DNA of 64,000 nt from Phenylobacterium sp. RIFCSPHIGHO2_01_FULL_69_31. Lineage in GTDB: Bacteria > Pseudomonadota > Alphaproteobacteria > Caulobacterales > Caulobacteraceae. Positions 41,889-51,784 of the stretch are shown here, in pieces. Numbering within the stretch: the first letter of the stretch is position 1; each line of letters opens with the position of its first letter. A program made the position numbers and the translations under genes. The notes under the pieces were generated by a model. It searched no databases and was not told the origin of the DNA. It saw only the letters and a program-made list of their open reading frames with translations. Location: the NCBI RefSeq assembly GCF_001824475.1, contig NZ_MHXN01000016.1, positions 62,001-126,000 of the forward strand, written 5' to 3'.

Positions 41889-42884
41889 ATGAAGTCGAGC
41901 TTTCACGGATTGCGGACGCGGGCGGCGGGGGCCCTCGCGGGCGCGGCGACGGCGTTCTGGGGCGCCGCGGCGATGGCCGCCGACAAGTTCGGCCAGCCGA
42001 CGGACAAGGCGATCGACCTGCAGCCGGGCGTGACGCCCCTGCGCGACGACGCCATCTGGTTCCACAACGTGATCCTGCTGCCGATCATCACGGTCATCAC
42101 GCTGTTCGTGCTGGCCCTGCTGGTCTGGGTGGTGGTGCGCTACAACAAGCGCGCCAATCCGGTGCCGGCGAAGTGGAGCCACAACACGCTCATCGAGGTG
42201 GTGTGGACCCTGGCGCCGGTGCTGATCCTGGTCTTCATCTCGATCTTCTCGTTCCGGCTGCTGTTCGCCTACAACGACATGCCCAAGCCGGACCTGACCA
42301 TCAAGGCGACGGGCTACCAGTGGTACTGGGGCTATGAGTACCCCGACCAGAAGATCGGCGAGTTCGTCTCCAACATGCTGCCGGAAGACGAAGCCAAGGC
42401 GAAGGACGTGCCGTTCCGCCTGGCCGCCAACGAGCCGATGGTGGTGCCGGTGAACAAGGTGGTGCGGGTCCAGGTGACCGGCGCCGACGTGATCCACGCC
42501 TTCGCGGTGCCCTCCTTCGGCGTCATCACCGACGCGATCCCGGGCCGCCTGAACGAGACCTGGTTCAAGGCCAACCGCATCGGCACCTACTACGGCAACT
42601 GCCGCGAGCTGTGCGGCGTGGACCACGCGTTCATGCCCATCGAGGTCCGCGTGGTGAGCCAGGCCGACTTCGACGCCTGGGTCGCCAGCAAGGGCGGCTC
42701 CAAGGCGGGCGCTGCGCCGGCCGTTTCCGCCGCGGCCCCGGCCGCCGCGGACGCCGCCGCCGCGGGCCAGCCGGCCGCCGCGACCTCGCAGGTCAATCCC
42801 GCCGCTCCGCCTCCCGCGACGCCCGAGCCCAAGGCTCCCGCCGCCGCCACCACGCCTGCGCCCTCGGCGCCGGCTGCGAAATAA
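41889..42884 (+). CDS. ctaC: Cytochrome c oxidase subunit II
   Basis: The 331-residue subunit of aa3 oxidase receives electrons from cytochrome c through its CuA centre. It has a signal peptide (MKSSFHGLRTRAAGALAG...), two helices (about residues 55-80 and 100-125), the aromatic electron-entry motif GYQWYWGYEYP and the CuA ligands in YYGNCRELCGVDHAFMPIEV. The C-terminal 60 residues are an Ala/Pro-rich extension absent from mitochondrial enzymes. GAGGGGAC precedes the ATG. First gene of the cox operon. Confidence 0.97.
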   Translation: MKSSFHGLRTRAAGALAGAATAFWGAAAMAADKFGQPTDKAIDLQPGVTPLRDDAIWFHNVILLPIITVITLFVLALLVWVVVRYNKRANPVPAKWSHNTLIEVVWTLAPVLILVFISIFSFRLLFAYNDMPKPDLTIKATGYQWYWGYEYPDQKIGEFVSNMLPEDEAKAKDVPFRLAANEPMVVPVNKVVRVQVTGADVIHAFAVPSFGVITDAIPGRLNETWFKANRIGTYYGNCRELCGVDHAFMPIEVRVVSQADFDAWVASKGGSKAGAAPAVSAAAPAAADAAAAGQPAAATSQVNPAAPPPATPEPKAPAAATTPAPSAPAAK

Positions 42885-42902
42885 CCTCAGGATCCGCGTA
42901 AG

Positions 42903-44561
42903 ATGGCTCAAGCCGCCGCTCACGATCACCACGACGACCACGGGGAGCACAAACCCGGGTTCTTCGTCCGCTGGTTCTTCTCCACGAACCACAAGGACAT
43001 CGGCACGCTCTACATCATCTTCGCCATCATGGCGGGGATCGTGGGCGGCGCCCTGTCCGGCCTCATCCGCTGGGAGTTGATGGAGCCCGGCATCCAGGTC
43101 TTCACCAAGGGCAGCCTGCTGGACAGCCTGGGGATGATCGAGGCCTCGAAGCACGGCTACAACGCCGTGGTCACCGCCCACGCCCTGATCATGATCTTCT
43201 TCATGGTCATGCCGGCGATGATCGGCGGGTTCGGGAACTGGTTCGTGCCGCTGATGATCGGCGCGCCGGACATGGCCTTCCCGCGGATGAACAACATCTC
43301 CTTCTGGCTGCTGGTGGCGGCCTGGGTGCTGCTGCTCTGCTCGATGTTCGTCGACGGCGGCCCGGGCAAGGGCTTCGGCGGCGGCTGGACGCTCTATCCG
43401 CCGCTCTCCACCACGGGCCACACCGGGCCGTCGATGGACCTGGCGATCCTGTCGGTCCACCTGGCCGGCGCCAGCTCGATCCTGGGCTCGATCAACTTCA
43501 TCACCACGATCTTCAACATGCGCGCGCCGGGGATGACCCTGCACCGCATGCCGCTGTTCGTCTGGTCGGTGCTGGTGACCGTGTTCCTGCTGCTGCTCTC
43601 GCTGCCCGTGCTGGCCGGCGCGATCACGATGCTGCTCACGGACCGCAACTTCAACACGCACTTCTTCGACGCCGCCGGCGGCGGCGACCCGGTCATGTAC
43701 CAGCACCTGTTCTGGTTCTTCGGGCACCCGGAGGTGTACATCCTGATCCTGCCCGGCTTCGGCATGATCTCGCACATCGTGGCCACGTTCTCGCGCAAGC
43801 CGGTCTTCGGCTACCTCGCGATGGCCTACGCCATGGTCGCCATCGGCTTCATCGGCTTCGTCGTGTGGGCGCACCACATGTACACGGTCGGCATGGGCAT
43901 CGAGCTGCGCGCCTACTTCGTGGCCGCCACCATGGTGATCGCCGTGCCCACGGGCGTGAAGGTGTTCAGCTGGATCGCCACGATGTGGGGCGGCTCCATC
44001 GACTTCAAGACGCCCATGCTGTGGGCGATCGGCTTCATCTTCCTGTTCACGGTGGGCGGCGTCACGGGCGTGGTTCTGGCCAACGCCGGCATCGACTACA
44101 GCCTGCACGACACCTACTACGTGGTGGCCCACTTCCACTACGTGCTGTCGCTCGGCGCCGTGTTCGCGATCTTCGCGGGCTTCTACTACTGGTTCGAGAA
44201 GATGTGGGGCGTGAAGTACAATGAGTTCCTCGGCGCCGTGCACTTCTGGATCACCTTCGTCGGCGTGAACCTGATCTTCTTCCCGCAGCACTTCCTGGGC
44301 CTCCAGGGCATGCCGCGCCGCTACATCGACTATCCGGAAGGCTTCGCCTACTGGAACAAGATCTCGACCTACGGCTACGTGATCACCGCCGTGGGCGTGG
44401 TGGTGTTCCTGTTCATCCTGCTGGAGGCGGCTGTCCGTCGCCGCAAGGCCGAGGCGAACCCCTGGGGCGAAGGCGCCACGACGCTGGAGTGGACGCTGTC
44501 CTCGCCGCCGCCGTTCCACCAGTTCAACGAACTGCCGGTGGTCAAGCCCGACGTCCACTAA
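42903..44561 (+). CDS. ctaD: Cytochrome c oxidase subunit I (aa3 type)
   Basis: The 552-residue subunit has twelve predicted helices and carries heme a, heme a3 and CuB. Visible ligands and channels include [21 protein letters not shown], with the crosslinked His-Tyr of Cu[10 protein letters not shown] (CuB histidines) and [13 protein letters not shown] with heme ligands. It reduces oxygen to water while pumping protons. It starts 18 bases after ctaC. Confidence 0.98.
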   Translation: MAQAAAHDHHDDHGEHKPGFFVRWFFSTNHKDIGTLYIIFAIMAGIVGGALSGLIRWELMEPGIQVFTKGSLLDSLGMIEASKHGYNAVVTAHALIMIFFMVMPAMIGGFGNWFVPLMIGAPDMAFPRMNNISFWLLVAAWVLLLCSMFVDGGPGKGFGGGWTLYPPLSTTGHTGPSMDLAILSVHLAGASSILGSINFITTIFNMRAPGMTLHRMPLFVWSVLVTVFLLLLSLPVLAGAITMLLTDRNFNTHFFDAAGGGDPVMYQHLFWFFGHPEVYILILPGFGMISHIVATFSRKPVFGYLAMAYAMVAIGFIGFVVWAHHMYTVGMGIELRAYFVAATMVIAVPTGVKVFSWIATMWGGSIDFKTPMLWAIGFIFLFTVGGVTGVVLANAGIDYSLHDTYYVVAHFHYVLSLGAVFAIFAGFYYWFEKMWGVKYNEFLGAVHFWITFVGVNLIFFPQHFLGLQGMPRRYIDYPEGFAYWNKISTYGYVITAVGVVVFLFILLEAAVRRRKAEANPWGEGATTLEWTLSSPPPFHQFNELPVVKPDVH

Positions 44562-44594
44562 GGACCCGCGGCCCCGTCCGGGACCACATTCGGG

Positions 44595-44620
44595 GGGCGC
44601 GCGCCGGACGGTGCGCGCCC
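44595..44620 (+). terminator. GC-rich hairpin between ctaD and ctaB
   Basis: GGGCGCGC pairs with GCGCGCCC around a ten-base loop, ending 26 bases before ctaB. It lacks a T-tract, so it may cause attenuation or protect the ctaCD message rather than end transcription fully. Confidence 0.5.
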
Positions 44621-44646
44621 TTCGGACATTCTGAGAGTAAGATCGC

Positions 44647-45618
44647 ATGGCCATGGCCACGGCCCACACCAATCCGCGCGCGATCGCCCGCTGGCAGGAC
44701 TTCCTCCAGCTGCTGAAGCCGCGCGTGATGTCGCTGGTGATCTTCACCGCCCTGACCGGGCTCGTCTGCGCGCCGGACCGGATCAACCCGATCCTGGCGG
44801 CCGTGGCGGTGCTGTGCATCGCCGTGGGCGCCGGCGCGTCCGCCGCGCTGAACATGTGGTACGACGCCGACATCGACGCGAAGATGCGCCGCACGCGCGG
44901 CCGTCCGGTGCCGGCGGGGCGGGTGCAGGGCGCCGACGCCCTGGCCCTGGGCGTGGTGCTGTCGCTGTTCTCGGTGATGCTGATGGGGATGGCGGTGAAC
45001 TGGTTCGCCGCGGGCCTCTTGGCCTTCACCATCGTCTTCTACGCCGTGGTCTACACCATGTGGCTGAAGCGGTGGACCGCGCAGAACATCGTCATCGGCG
45101 GGCTGGCCGGCGCGCTGCCGCCGGTGATCGGCTGGGCCGCGGCGAGCGGCACGGCGCCGCTGAACGCCTGGCTGCTGTGCGCCATCATCTTCATGTGGAC
45201 GCCGCCCCACTTCTGGGCCCTGTCGCTCTATACGTCCGAGGACTACGCCAAGGCCGGCGTGCCGATGATGCCCGTGGTCAAGGGCGCCTCATCCACGCGC
45301 CTCCAGATTCTGATCTACAGCCTCCTGCTGATCCCGGTCTGCGTGGCGCCCGCCTTCACGGGCCTGGGCGGCCTCGGCTACCTGGCGGTGTCCACCCTGG
45401 GCGGGTTGGTGTTCCTGCTGCTGGCCTGGCGGCTCTACCGCAGCCGGGCGGGCGAGGCGGCCGATCCCCGCAACGACGACGGCCTCTACGACGTGCGGGC
45501 CGGCGCGCGGGACGCCCGCAACCTGTTCGCCTTTTCGATCCTGTACCTGGCGCTGCTGTTCGCGACCCTTTTGGCCGAACACCTGATGGGCGCGCGCCCC
45601 CTGGAGCTGTTCCGATGA
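44647..45618 (+). CDS. ctaB: Heme O synthase (protoheme IX farnesyltransferase)
   Basis: The 323-residue membrane enzyme adds a farnesyl group to heme B to make heme O, the precursor of heme A. It has nine predicted helices and the prenyltransferase motif [19 protein letters not shown] (about residue 75), plus the second conserved loop [20 protein letters not shown]. It sits between ctaD and ctaG, as in Caulobacter and Rhizobium. Confidence 0.96.
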   Translation: MAMATAHTNPRAIARWQDFLQLLKPRVMSLVIFTALTGLVCAPDRINPILAAVAVLCIAVGAGASAALNMWYDADIDAKMRRTRGRPVPAGRVQGADALALGVVLSLFSVMLMGMAVNWFAAGLLAFTIVFYAVVYTMWLKRWTAQNIVIGGLAGALPPVIGWAAASGTAPLNAWLLCAIIFMWTPPHFWALSLYTSEDYAKAGVPMMPVVKGASSTRLQILIYSLLLIPVCVAPAFTGLGGLGYLAVSTLGGLVFLLLAWRLYRSRAGEAADPRNDDGLYDVRAGARDARNLFAFSILYLALLFATLLAEHLMGARPLELFR

Positions 45619-45767
45619 GCGATCCCGGCCGCGAGGACGAAGCCGCCGCCAAGGCCCGACGGGGCCGCAACATCGCCATCGCCCTAGGGCTCGTGGCGTT
45701 CGTGATCCTGGTCTATGTGGTCACCGTGGTGAGGATGGGTGCAAGTGTCGCAGACCGGCCTTTCTGA
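45615..45767 (+). CDS. Small single-helix protein of the cox operon
   Basis: The 50-residue product ([20 protein letters not shown], then a membrane helix [21 protein letters not shown]) starts in an ATGA overlap with the ctaB stop. Its 3' end overlaps the ctaG start by 29 bases. Similar one-helix proteins (CoxF-like) occur at this place in alphaproteobacterial cox operons and are thought to aid assembly. Too short for a family assignment by eye. Confidence 0.75.
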   Translation: MSDPGREDEAAAKARRGRNIAIALGLVAFVILVYVVTVVRMGASVADRPF

Positions 45768-46335
45768 GATCGAGCGCAAGCGGAACGCCAAGGTCGCGGT
45801 CATCTGCGCCTTCACGTTCTTCGGCATGATCGGCGCCTCATTCGCGGCGGTCCCGATCTATCGCGCCTTCTGCCAGCTTACCGGCTTCGACGGCACCCCC
45901 CGGCGCGCGACCGCCGCCGCGGATACGGTGCTTGGCCGGACGCTGACCATCCGCTTCGACGCCAACGTCCGCGACCTGCCCTGGACCTTCACCGCCGAAC
46001 AGGTCTCCCAGGAGGCCAAGATCGGCGAGACGAAGATCGCCTTCTTCAAGGTGACGAACAATTCGGACAAGCCGATCACCGGCCGGGCGCTGTTCAACGT
46101 CGTGCCCGAGCAGGCGGGGCCCTACTTCCAGAAGCTGCAGTGCTTCTGCTTCGAGGATCAGACCATCGCGCCGGGCGCCACGATCGACATGCCGGTGCTC
46201 TATTACGTCGACCCGAAGTTCGTCGACGACATCAACACCAAGGGCAAGCAGGAGGTGACGCTGAGTTACACCTTCTTCCCCAGCACCTCGAAGCAGGCGC
46301 AGGCTGCGCCGCCCAGCCCGCACAAGGGCGGCTGA
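45739..46335 (+). CDS. ctaG: Cytochrome c oxidase assembly protein CtaG/Cox11
   Basis: The 198-residue membrane-anchored copper chaperone delivers copper to the CuB site of subunit I. It has one N-terminal helix (about residues 18-40), then AVPIYRAFCQLTGFDG and the copper-binding CFC in KLQCFCFEDQTI (about residue 135). The GTG at 45739 gives the usual start; a GTG at 45745 is also possible. Confidence 0.94.
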   Translation: MQVSQTGLSEIERKRNAKVAVICAFTFFGMIGASFAAVPIYRAFCQLTGFDGTPRRATAAADTVLGRTLTIRFDANVRDLPWTFTAEQVSQEAKIGETKIAFFKVTNNSDKPITGRALFNVVPEQAGPYFQKLQCFCFEDQTIAPGATIDMPVLYYVDPKFVDDINTKGKQEVTLSYTFFPSTSKQAQAAPPSPHKGG

Positions 46336-46466
46336 CGCGGCACAAGGAGGCCGGGGACGGGCCTTTCCCCCTTGGCGAACCGTTCGCCCGAGGGCTATAG
46401 CGTCCCGAAAGTTTGCTGCGCGCGAGTCCGCTGGCGCGTGGGGGATATCTGAGGGGTTAGGCAGCA

Positions 46467-47339
46467 ATGGCCGCTGGCGTGAAGCACGACTACCACCTGG
46501 TCAATCCGAGCCCGTGGCCGCTCGTCGGTTCCATCGCGGCGACGGTGATGGCGATCGGCGGCGTGGTGTGGATGAAGGGCCTGTTCGGCCTGCCTCAGCA
46601 CAGCTCGTGGCTGTTCTTCGCGGGCCTGGCCGGCGTCCTCTTCACCATGGTCGGCTGGTGGGCCGACGTGATCAAGGAAGCCAACGCGGGCGACCACACG
46701 CCGGTCGTCTCCATCGGCCTGCGCTACGGGATGGTGTTGTTCATCGCCTCGGAGGTGATGTTCTTCGTTGCGTGGTTCTGGATCTTCTTCGAGATGGCCC
46801 TGTTCCACGGGAATCGGACGCTGGCTCCCATCGAGGAAGTCGCGACCGCCTGGGCCGCCTGGCCGCCGAAGGGCATCGAGACCGTGCCGGCCTTCCAGCT
46901 GCCGCTGGTCAACACCCTCATCCTGCTGCTGTCGGGCACGACGGTCACCTGGGCCCACCACGCGCTCCAGGTCGGCGACCGCAAGAGCGCCAAGGTCGGC
47001 CTGCTGCTGACCGTCCTCCTGGGCGTGCTGTTCACGGCCGTCCAGGTCTACGAGTACCAGCACATCCTCGAGCACAAGTACTTCTTCGGCGCCGAGGGCC
47101 AGGAGAACTCGGGCCTCTACGGTTCGACATTCTTCATGGCGACCGGCTTCCACGGCTTCCACGTCCTCATCGGCACCATCTTCCTCCTGGTGTGCCTGGT
47201 GCGCCTGATGCGCGGCGGCTTCACGCCCAAGCAGCACTTCGGCTTCGAGGCGGCCGCCTGGTACTGGCACTTCGTCGACGTGGTGTGGCTGTTCCTGTTC
47301 GCCTTCATCTACGTGATCTTCGGCGGGCCGGCGCACTAA
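46467..47339 (+). CDS. ctaE: Cytochrome c oxidase subunit III
   Basis: The 290-residue subunit has seven predicted helices and completes the aa3 core. Recognisable blocks are the N-terminal [17 protein letters not shown], the conserved [19 protein letters not shown] and [18 protein letters not shown]. Subunit III stabilises the enzyme and binds lipid but carries no metal. It is preceded by 131 bases and may have its own promoter, or belong to the upstream transcript. Confidence 0.96.
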   Translation: MAAGVKHDYHLVNPSPWPLVGSIAATVMAIGGVVWMKGLFGLPQHSSWLFFAGLAGVLFTMVGWWADVIKEANAGDHTPVVSIGLRYGMVLFIASEVMFFVAWFWIFFEMALFHGNRTLAPIEEVATAWAAWPPKGIETVPAFQLPLVNTLILLLSGTTVTWAHHALQVGDRKSAKVGLLLTVLLGVLFTAVQVYEYQHILEHKYFFGAEGQENSGLYGSTFFMATGFHGFHVLIGTIFLLVCLVRLMRGGFTPKQHFGFEAAAWYWHFVDVVWLFLFAFIYVIFGGPAH

Positions 47340-47350
47340 AGGCCCGGGAT

Positions 47351-47710
47351 GTGAGCAAGCCCCATCCGCTGCTGGCGGGCCTTTCCGGCCGCTGCCCCAA
47401 TTGCGGAGAGGGCTTCCTCTTCGACGGTTTCCTGAAGGTGGCGCCCGCCTGCGAGGCGTGCGGCTACGACTTCTCCAAGGCCGACTCGGGCGATGGCCCG
47501 GCGGTGTTCGTGATCCTGATCGCGGGCTTCGCCGTGGCCTTCGCGGCCGTCTTCACCGAGTTCACGGTCCACCCGCCGATCTGGGTCCACCTGATCCTCT
47601 GGCTCCCGGCGACGCTGATTCTTTCGCTGGGACTGATGCGTCCGCTCAAGGGCGCCATGCTCGCCGCGCAGTTCATGAACCGGGCGTCCGAAGCGCGCCA
47701 TGACCACTGA
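47351..47710 (+). CDS. DUF983 membrane protein, GTG start
   Basis: The 119-residue protein from a GTG at 47351 has a zinc-ribbon-like segment RCPNCGEGFLFDGFL...CEACGYDFSKADSGDGPA followed by two membrane helices. DUF983 proteins are regular members of alphaproteobacterial cox operons between ctaE and surf1 and may help oxidase assembly. No mechanism is known. It overlaps surf1 by 11 bases. Confidence 0.88.
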   Translation: MSKPHPLLAGLSGRCPNCGEGFLFDGFLKVAPACEACGYDFSKADSGDGPAVFVILIAGFAVAFAAVFTEFTVHPPIWVHLILWLPATLILSLGLMRPLKGAMLAAQFMNRASEARHDH

Positions 47711-48422
47711 CCGCGGCCGGGGGTTCCCGGTCGGGCTGACGGTCGCGACCGCGATCGCCCTGGCGATCCTGCTGGCTCTCGGGACTTGGCAGCTCCAGCG
47801 CCTCCACTGGAAGCGCGATCTCCTCGCCCGCATCGACGCCCTCCAGGCCGCCCCCGCCCAGCCGCTGGGCCCGGTGCTGGACCGCGTGGCCCAGGGCGGC
47901 GATGCGGACTTCACGCGGGTCAGGGCGATCTGTCCCGGGATCGCGACCGCGCCCTATCTCGAGCTCTATGGTCTGCGCGACGGACAGCCGGGCGTCCGGC
48001 TCATTTCGGCGTGCAGGACCGACAGCGCTCGCTACCGCACGATCCTGGTGGACCGCGGCTTCGTCGCCGACACCGTCTCCGCCCGGCCGCCGGTCGACCG
48101 CGCCGCCGCAGCTCCGGTGGAGGTGACCGGGGTGCTGCGCGAGCCCGAGCCCGGCAACAGCTTCTCCCCGCCCAACCAGCCCGCCCGCTGGTACACCCGC
48201 GACGTGGCGGCGATGGCGGCCGCCCTGGGGTCGCCCGATCCTGCGCCCCTGTTCCTGATGGCCGAGACGGCCACCAATCCGGCGTGGAGCGCCCTCGTCC
48301 CGGCCCCCATTCCCGCGGTCATCTCCAACCGGCACCTGGAGTACGCCCTGACCTGGTATGGCCTTGCCGCTGCCTTGCTCGGCGTCTATGCCGCCATGCT
48401 CTTCAAACGCCGGAAGAAATAG
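47700..48422 (+). CDS. SURF1 family cytochrome oxidase biogenesis protein
   Basis: The 240-residue protein has the SURF1 shape: an N-terminal helix (residues 12-30, GLTVATAIALAILLALGTWQLQRLHWK), a periplasmic domain with ILVDRGFVADT and TGVLREPEPGNSFSPPNQP, and a C-terminal helix ending in KRRKK. SURF1 supports insertion of heme A into subunit I. The motif HLEYALTWYGLA precedes the last helix. Its stop is directly followed by thrC. Confidence 0.92.
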   Translation: MTTDRGRGFPVGLTVATAIALAILLALGTWQLQRLHWKRDLLARIDALQAAPAQPLGPVLDRVAQGGDADFTRVRAICPGIATAPYLELYGLRDGQPGVRLISACRTDSARYRTILVDRGFVADTVSARPPVDRAAAAPVEVTGVLREPEPGNSFSPPNQPARWYTRDVAAMAAALGSPDPAPLFLMAETATNPAWSALVPAPIPAVISNRHLEYALTWYGLAAALLGVYAAMLFKRRKK

Positions 48423-49811
48423 ATGCGCTACGTCTCGACCCGCGGCCAGGCCGCCCAGGTCGGCTTCACCGATGCGGTGCTGGGCGGGCTCGCCCCGGAC
48501 GGCGGCCTCTATGTGCCCGAGGCGTGGCCGACCTTCACGCGCGACGAGATCGCCGCCTTCGCCGGCATGCCCTACGCCCAGGTGGCGGCGGCGGTGCTGG
48601 GCAAGTTCGCCGGGGACGAGATCGGCGCCGCCGACATGCGGGCCATGTGCGAGGAGGCCTACGGGACCTTCAGCCACAAGGCGGTGGTGCCGCTGGTGCA
48701 GATCGCGCCGCAGACCTTCATCGCCGAGCTATTCCATGGCCCCAGCCTCGCGTTCAAGGACGTGGCCATGCAGATCCTGGCCCGGTTGTACGACCACATC
48801 CTGGGCAAGCAGGGGCGCAGGCAGGCGATCCTCTGCGCCACCTCCGGCGATACCGGCGGCGCGGCCGTCGAGGCGTTCCGGGGCGCGAAGAATGTCGGGG
48901 TGGTGGTCATGTTCCCCGAGGGCCGGATCAGCGAGGTCCAGCGCCGGTTCATGACCACGGCCGAGGAGACGAATATCGCCTGCGTGGCGGTGAAGGGCAC
49001 CTTCGACGACTGCCAGGCGATCCTGAAGAACGCCTTCCAGGACCAGGCGCTGCGGCAGGCGGTGGACCTGGCGGCGGTGAACTCGATCAACTTCGCCCGC
49101 ATCGCCGCCCAGGCGGTCTACTACTTCACCACGGCGGCGGCGCTGGGCGCGCCGGACCGCGAGGTGAACTTCGTGGTCCCCTCCGGCAACTTCGGCGACG
49201 CCTTCGCCGGCTATGTGGCCATGAAGATGGGCCTGCCGATCAAGCGGATCGTGGTGGCGACCAATTCCAACGACATTCTGGCGCGCGCCTTCGCCACCGG
49301 CCGCTACGCCCGCGGAACCGTGCAGCCCACCCTGTCGCCGGCCATGGACATCCAGTCGGCCTCGAACTTCGAGCGGCTCTATTTCGAGGGCGTGCAGCGC
49401 GAGGCGGTCGAGACGGCCCGCGCGTTCGAGGCCTTCGGAAAGGTGGGCGTCATCGACATTCCGCCGGGCGCGCTGTCGGCCATGCAGGCCACCTTCACCG
49501 GCGTCGGCATCGGCGAGGACGAGACGCTCCGCGCCATCGTCTCCACCCTGAACGAGACCGGGGAACTGATCGACCCGCACACGGCGGTGGCCGTCTCCGC
49601 CCTGCGCCATGTGGAGCTGGAGGGGCCGGCCGTGGTGCTGTCGACGGCGCACGCGGCCAAGTTCCCCGAGGACGTCGCCAAGGCGTGCGGTGTCGAGCCG
49701 CAACTGCCGCGCGGCTTCGCCAGCATGGCCGGGCGGCCCGAACGCTTCGACCGCCTGCCCGGCGAGGCCGACACCATCAAGGCCTACGTCCGCGCGTTCG
49801 CCGAGCGGTGA
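48423..49811 (+). CDS. thrC: Threonine synthase
   Basis: The 462-residue PLP enzyme converts O-phosphohomoserine to threonine. The lysine for PLP is in GPSLAFKDVAMQ (about residue 110), and the phosphate-binding ATSGDTGGAAVEAFRG and the C-terminal HGR-like region of the bacterial class are present. It starts immediately after the surf1 stop and overlaps the M16 peptidase start. The order surf1-thrC-M16-GNAT-pdeA matches my memory of Caulobacter. Confidence 0.96.
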   Translation: MRYVSTRGQAAQVGFTDAVLGGLAPDGGLYVPEAWPTFTRDEIAAFAGMPYAQVAAAVLGKFAGDEIGAADMRAMCEEAYGTFSHKAVVPLVQIAPQTFIAELFHGPSLAFKDVAMQILARLYDHILGKQGRRQAILCATSGDTGGAAVEAFRGAKNVGVVVMFPEGRISEVQRRFMTTAEETNIACVAVKGTFDDCQAILKNAFQDQALRQAVDLAAVNSINFARIAAQAVYYFTTAAALGAPDREVNFVVPSGNFGDAFAGYVAMKMGLPIKRIVVATNSNDILARAFATGRYARGTVQPTLSPAMDIQSASNFERLYFEGVQREAVETARAFEAFGKVGVIDIPPGALSAMQATFTGVGIGEDETLRAIVSTLNETGELIDPHTAVAVSALRHVELEGPAVVLSTAHAAKFPEDVAKACGVEPQLPRGFASMAGRPERFDRLPGEADTIKAYVRAFAER

Positions 49812-51076
49812 CGGGTCCCAGGGTTCATAGGCTGGCCAACGGCGTGCGGGTGGTCTGCGACCCGCTGCCCGGCTGGCAGACGGTGGCGCTGTCGGTGGTC
49901 GCCGGCCGCGGCGCGCGGTTCGAGGACGCCGCCCACTCCGGCTGGTCGCACCTGCTCGAGCACATGGTGTTCAAGGGGGCCGGCGGCCGCTCCGCCAAGC
50001 AGATCGTCGAGGTCATCGAGGCCGAGGGCGGGCACATCAACGCCGCCACGGGCTACGAGCGGACCAGCTTCCAGGTCCGCGCCCTCAAGCACGGACTGGA
50101 CCTCGGTTCGTCGGTGATTTCGGACCTCGTCCTGCGGCCGACCATGGACGCCGCCGACCTCGCCCGCGAGAAGCAGGTGGTGGGCCAGGAGATCGCCGAG
50201 GCCGCCGACACCCCGGACGATCTGGTGTTCGAACTGGCCCAGGCCGCCGCCTTTGCCGGGCAGCCGCTGGGCCGGCCGATCCTGGGCACGGTACAGTCGA
50301 TCAAGGCGGCGACGCCGCAGACCCTGGGCGCCTGGCGCAGCGCGCTCTATGCGCCCGAGACCCTGGTGGTCAGCGCCGCCGGCGCGGTGGATGAGGACGA
50401 GCTGCTACGCCTGGCCGAGCGCGACTTCGGCGCGGCGGCGGGCGAGGGGCTGGCGGCGGCCGAGCCGGCCGCGTTCGCTGGGGGGACCAGCACCGTGGCC
50501 AAGCGCCTGGAGCAGGCGAACCTCGTGTTCCTGCTGCCGGCGGTGGGGGTGAAGGACCCGGACTACTTCGCCCTGCGCCTGCTGGCCGAGATCCTGGGCG
50601 GCGGCATGGCTTCGCGGCTGTTCCAGGAGGCGCGCGAGGCGCGGGGCCTGGCCTATGCCATCGACGCCTATTCCGAGACCTATGCCGACACCGGGATCCT
50701 GGGCGTGTTCGCAGGCTGCGACGCGAAGGACGCCGGCGAGCTCGCCGAGGTGACGGCCCAGCAGATCCGCCTGCTGGCCGATCCGGTCGGCGACGTGGAG
50801 CTCTCGCGGGGCAAGGCCCAGCTCAAGGGCTCGATGTTCATGGGCCGCGAGTCGGCGCTGGCGCGCGCCGAACAGGCCGCCGGCCAGGTGCTGTTGTTCG
50901 GCGAGACACTGGACCCGGAGGCGGTGGCCGCGGAGGTCGACACCGTGACGCCCGGACAGATCGCCGATCTGGTGGCGAAGATCCTGGCCCCTGCCCGGTC
51001 GGCCACCGCCATCCTTGGGCCGAAGGCCTCGCTGCCGGCGGCGGAGCGGTTCGAACAGGCCCTGTTCGGCGTGTGA
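49808..51076 (+). CDS. M16 family zinc metallopeptidase (mitochondrial processing peptidase-like)
   Basis: Read from a GTG at 49808 that overlaps the thrC stop (GTGA), the 422-residue protein has the inverted zinc motif HXXEH in SHLLEHMVFKG (about residue 46) and a downstream EAEGG... Glu, plus the second-half GGGMASRLFQEAREARGLAY typical of M16 beta subunits. Family members degrade or process peptides. In alphaproteobacteria this type is related to MPP. The cellular substrate is unknown. Confidence 0.92.
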   Translation: MTGPRVHRLANGVRVVCDPLPGWQTVALSVVAGRGARFEDAAHSGWSHLLEHMVFKGAGGRSAKQIVEVIEAEGGHINAATGYERTSFQVRALKHGLDLGSSVISDLVLRPTMDAADLAREKQVVGQEIAEAADTPDDLVFELAQAAAFAGQPLGRPILGTVQSIKAATPQTLGAWRSALYAPETLVVSAAGAVDEDELLRLAERDFGAAAGEGLAAAEPAAFAGGTSTVAKRLEQANLVFLLPAVGVKDPDYFALRLLAEILGGGMASRLFQEAREARGLAYAIDAYSETYADTGILGVFAGCDAKDAGELAEVTAQQIRLLADPVGDVELSRGKAQLKGSMFMGRESALARAEQAAGQVLLFGETLDPEAVAAEVDTVTPGQIADLVAKILAPARSATAILGPKASLPAAERFEQALFGV

Positions 51077-51134
51077 CCGGAGCCGAAAGCCGCGCCTCTT
51101 GACCCCGCGCCGAATTGCGCGAGGCTCGGCGTCC

Positions 51135-51746
51135 ATGGCCCTGCTGGACTGGATCGCGCCGGAAAGCGGCCTTCGTGTCGAAGGCCAGGGCGTCTGGCTG
51201 CGTCCGCCGCGCGCCGGCGACTTCGCCGAGTGGCGGGAACTGCGGGCCCAGAGCCGGGGGTTCCTGCAGCCGTGGGAGCCGACCTGGCCCGCCGACGACC
51301 TCTCCCGCGCCGCCTTCCGCCGCCGCCTGCTGGCCTATGCCCGCGACCGCGAGATCGGGCTGGCCTATCCCTTCTTCATCTTCCGCAGCTCGGACGATGC
51401 GCTGACCGGCGGCATCACCCTGTCGAACGTCCGGCGCGGCGTGGCCCAGATGGGGTCGGTGGGCTACTGGTGCGGCCGGCCCTACGTCCGCCAGGGGCTG
51501 ACCCTGGCCGCCGTGCGGGCGCTGTCGGAGTTCGCCTTCCGGACCCTGGGGCTCCACCGCCTGGAGGCGGCGTGCATTCCCGACAACCAGCCGTCCCGGA
51601 CCCTGCTCAGGAAGGCGGGGTTCCAGGAGGAGGGATTCGCGCAGGCTTATCTTAAAATTAACGGCGATTGGCGAGACCATGTTCTGTTCGGCTTGGTGAC
51701 CCCGTACCGGGATCGCGAGGGGCCGGACGAGGGGGTGTCGGTCTAG
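51135..51746 (+). CDS. GNAT family acetyltransferase (RimJ-like)
   Basis: The 203-residue protein from the ATG at 51135 has the RimJ/RimL layout: VWLRPPRAGDFAEWRELRAQ at the start, GYWCGRPYVRQGLTLAAV in the acetyl-CoA loop and LHRLEAACIPDNQPSRTLLRKAGFQEEG. RimJ-like enzymes acetylate protein N-termini, notably ribosomal S5, or small molecules; specificity cannot be assigned. It lies between the M16 peptidase and pdeA. Confidence 0.9.
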   Translation: MALLDWIAPESGLRVEGQGVWLRPPRAGDFAEWRELRAQSRGFLQPWEPTWPADDLSRAAFRRRLLAYARDREIGLAYPFFIFRSSDDALTGGITLSNVRRGVAQMGSVGYWCGRPYVRQGLTLAAVRALSEFAFRTLGLHRLEAACIPDNQPSRTLLRKAGFQEEGFAQAYLKINGDWRDHVLFGLVTPYRDREGPDEGVSV

Positions 51747-51784
51747 GCCCATGCCCCGAAACACGGACTCGAATTCGGGACGGA

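Noticed and set aside
41673-45032. An open frame of 1119 codons antisense to ctaC and ctaD
   Set aside because: It is His/Asp/Glu-rich low-complexity sequence mirroring well-supported cox genes; a typical high-GC shadow.
47786-51076. A 1096-codon frame over surf1, thrC and the M16 gene
   Set aside because: Only its 3' end is a real gene (M16 peptidase, starting at the GTG at 49808); the rest overlaps surf1 and thrC in the wrong frame.
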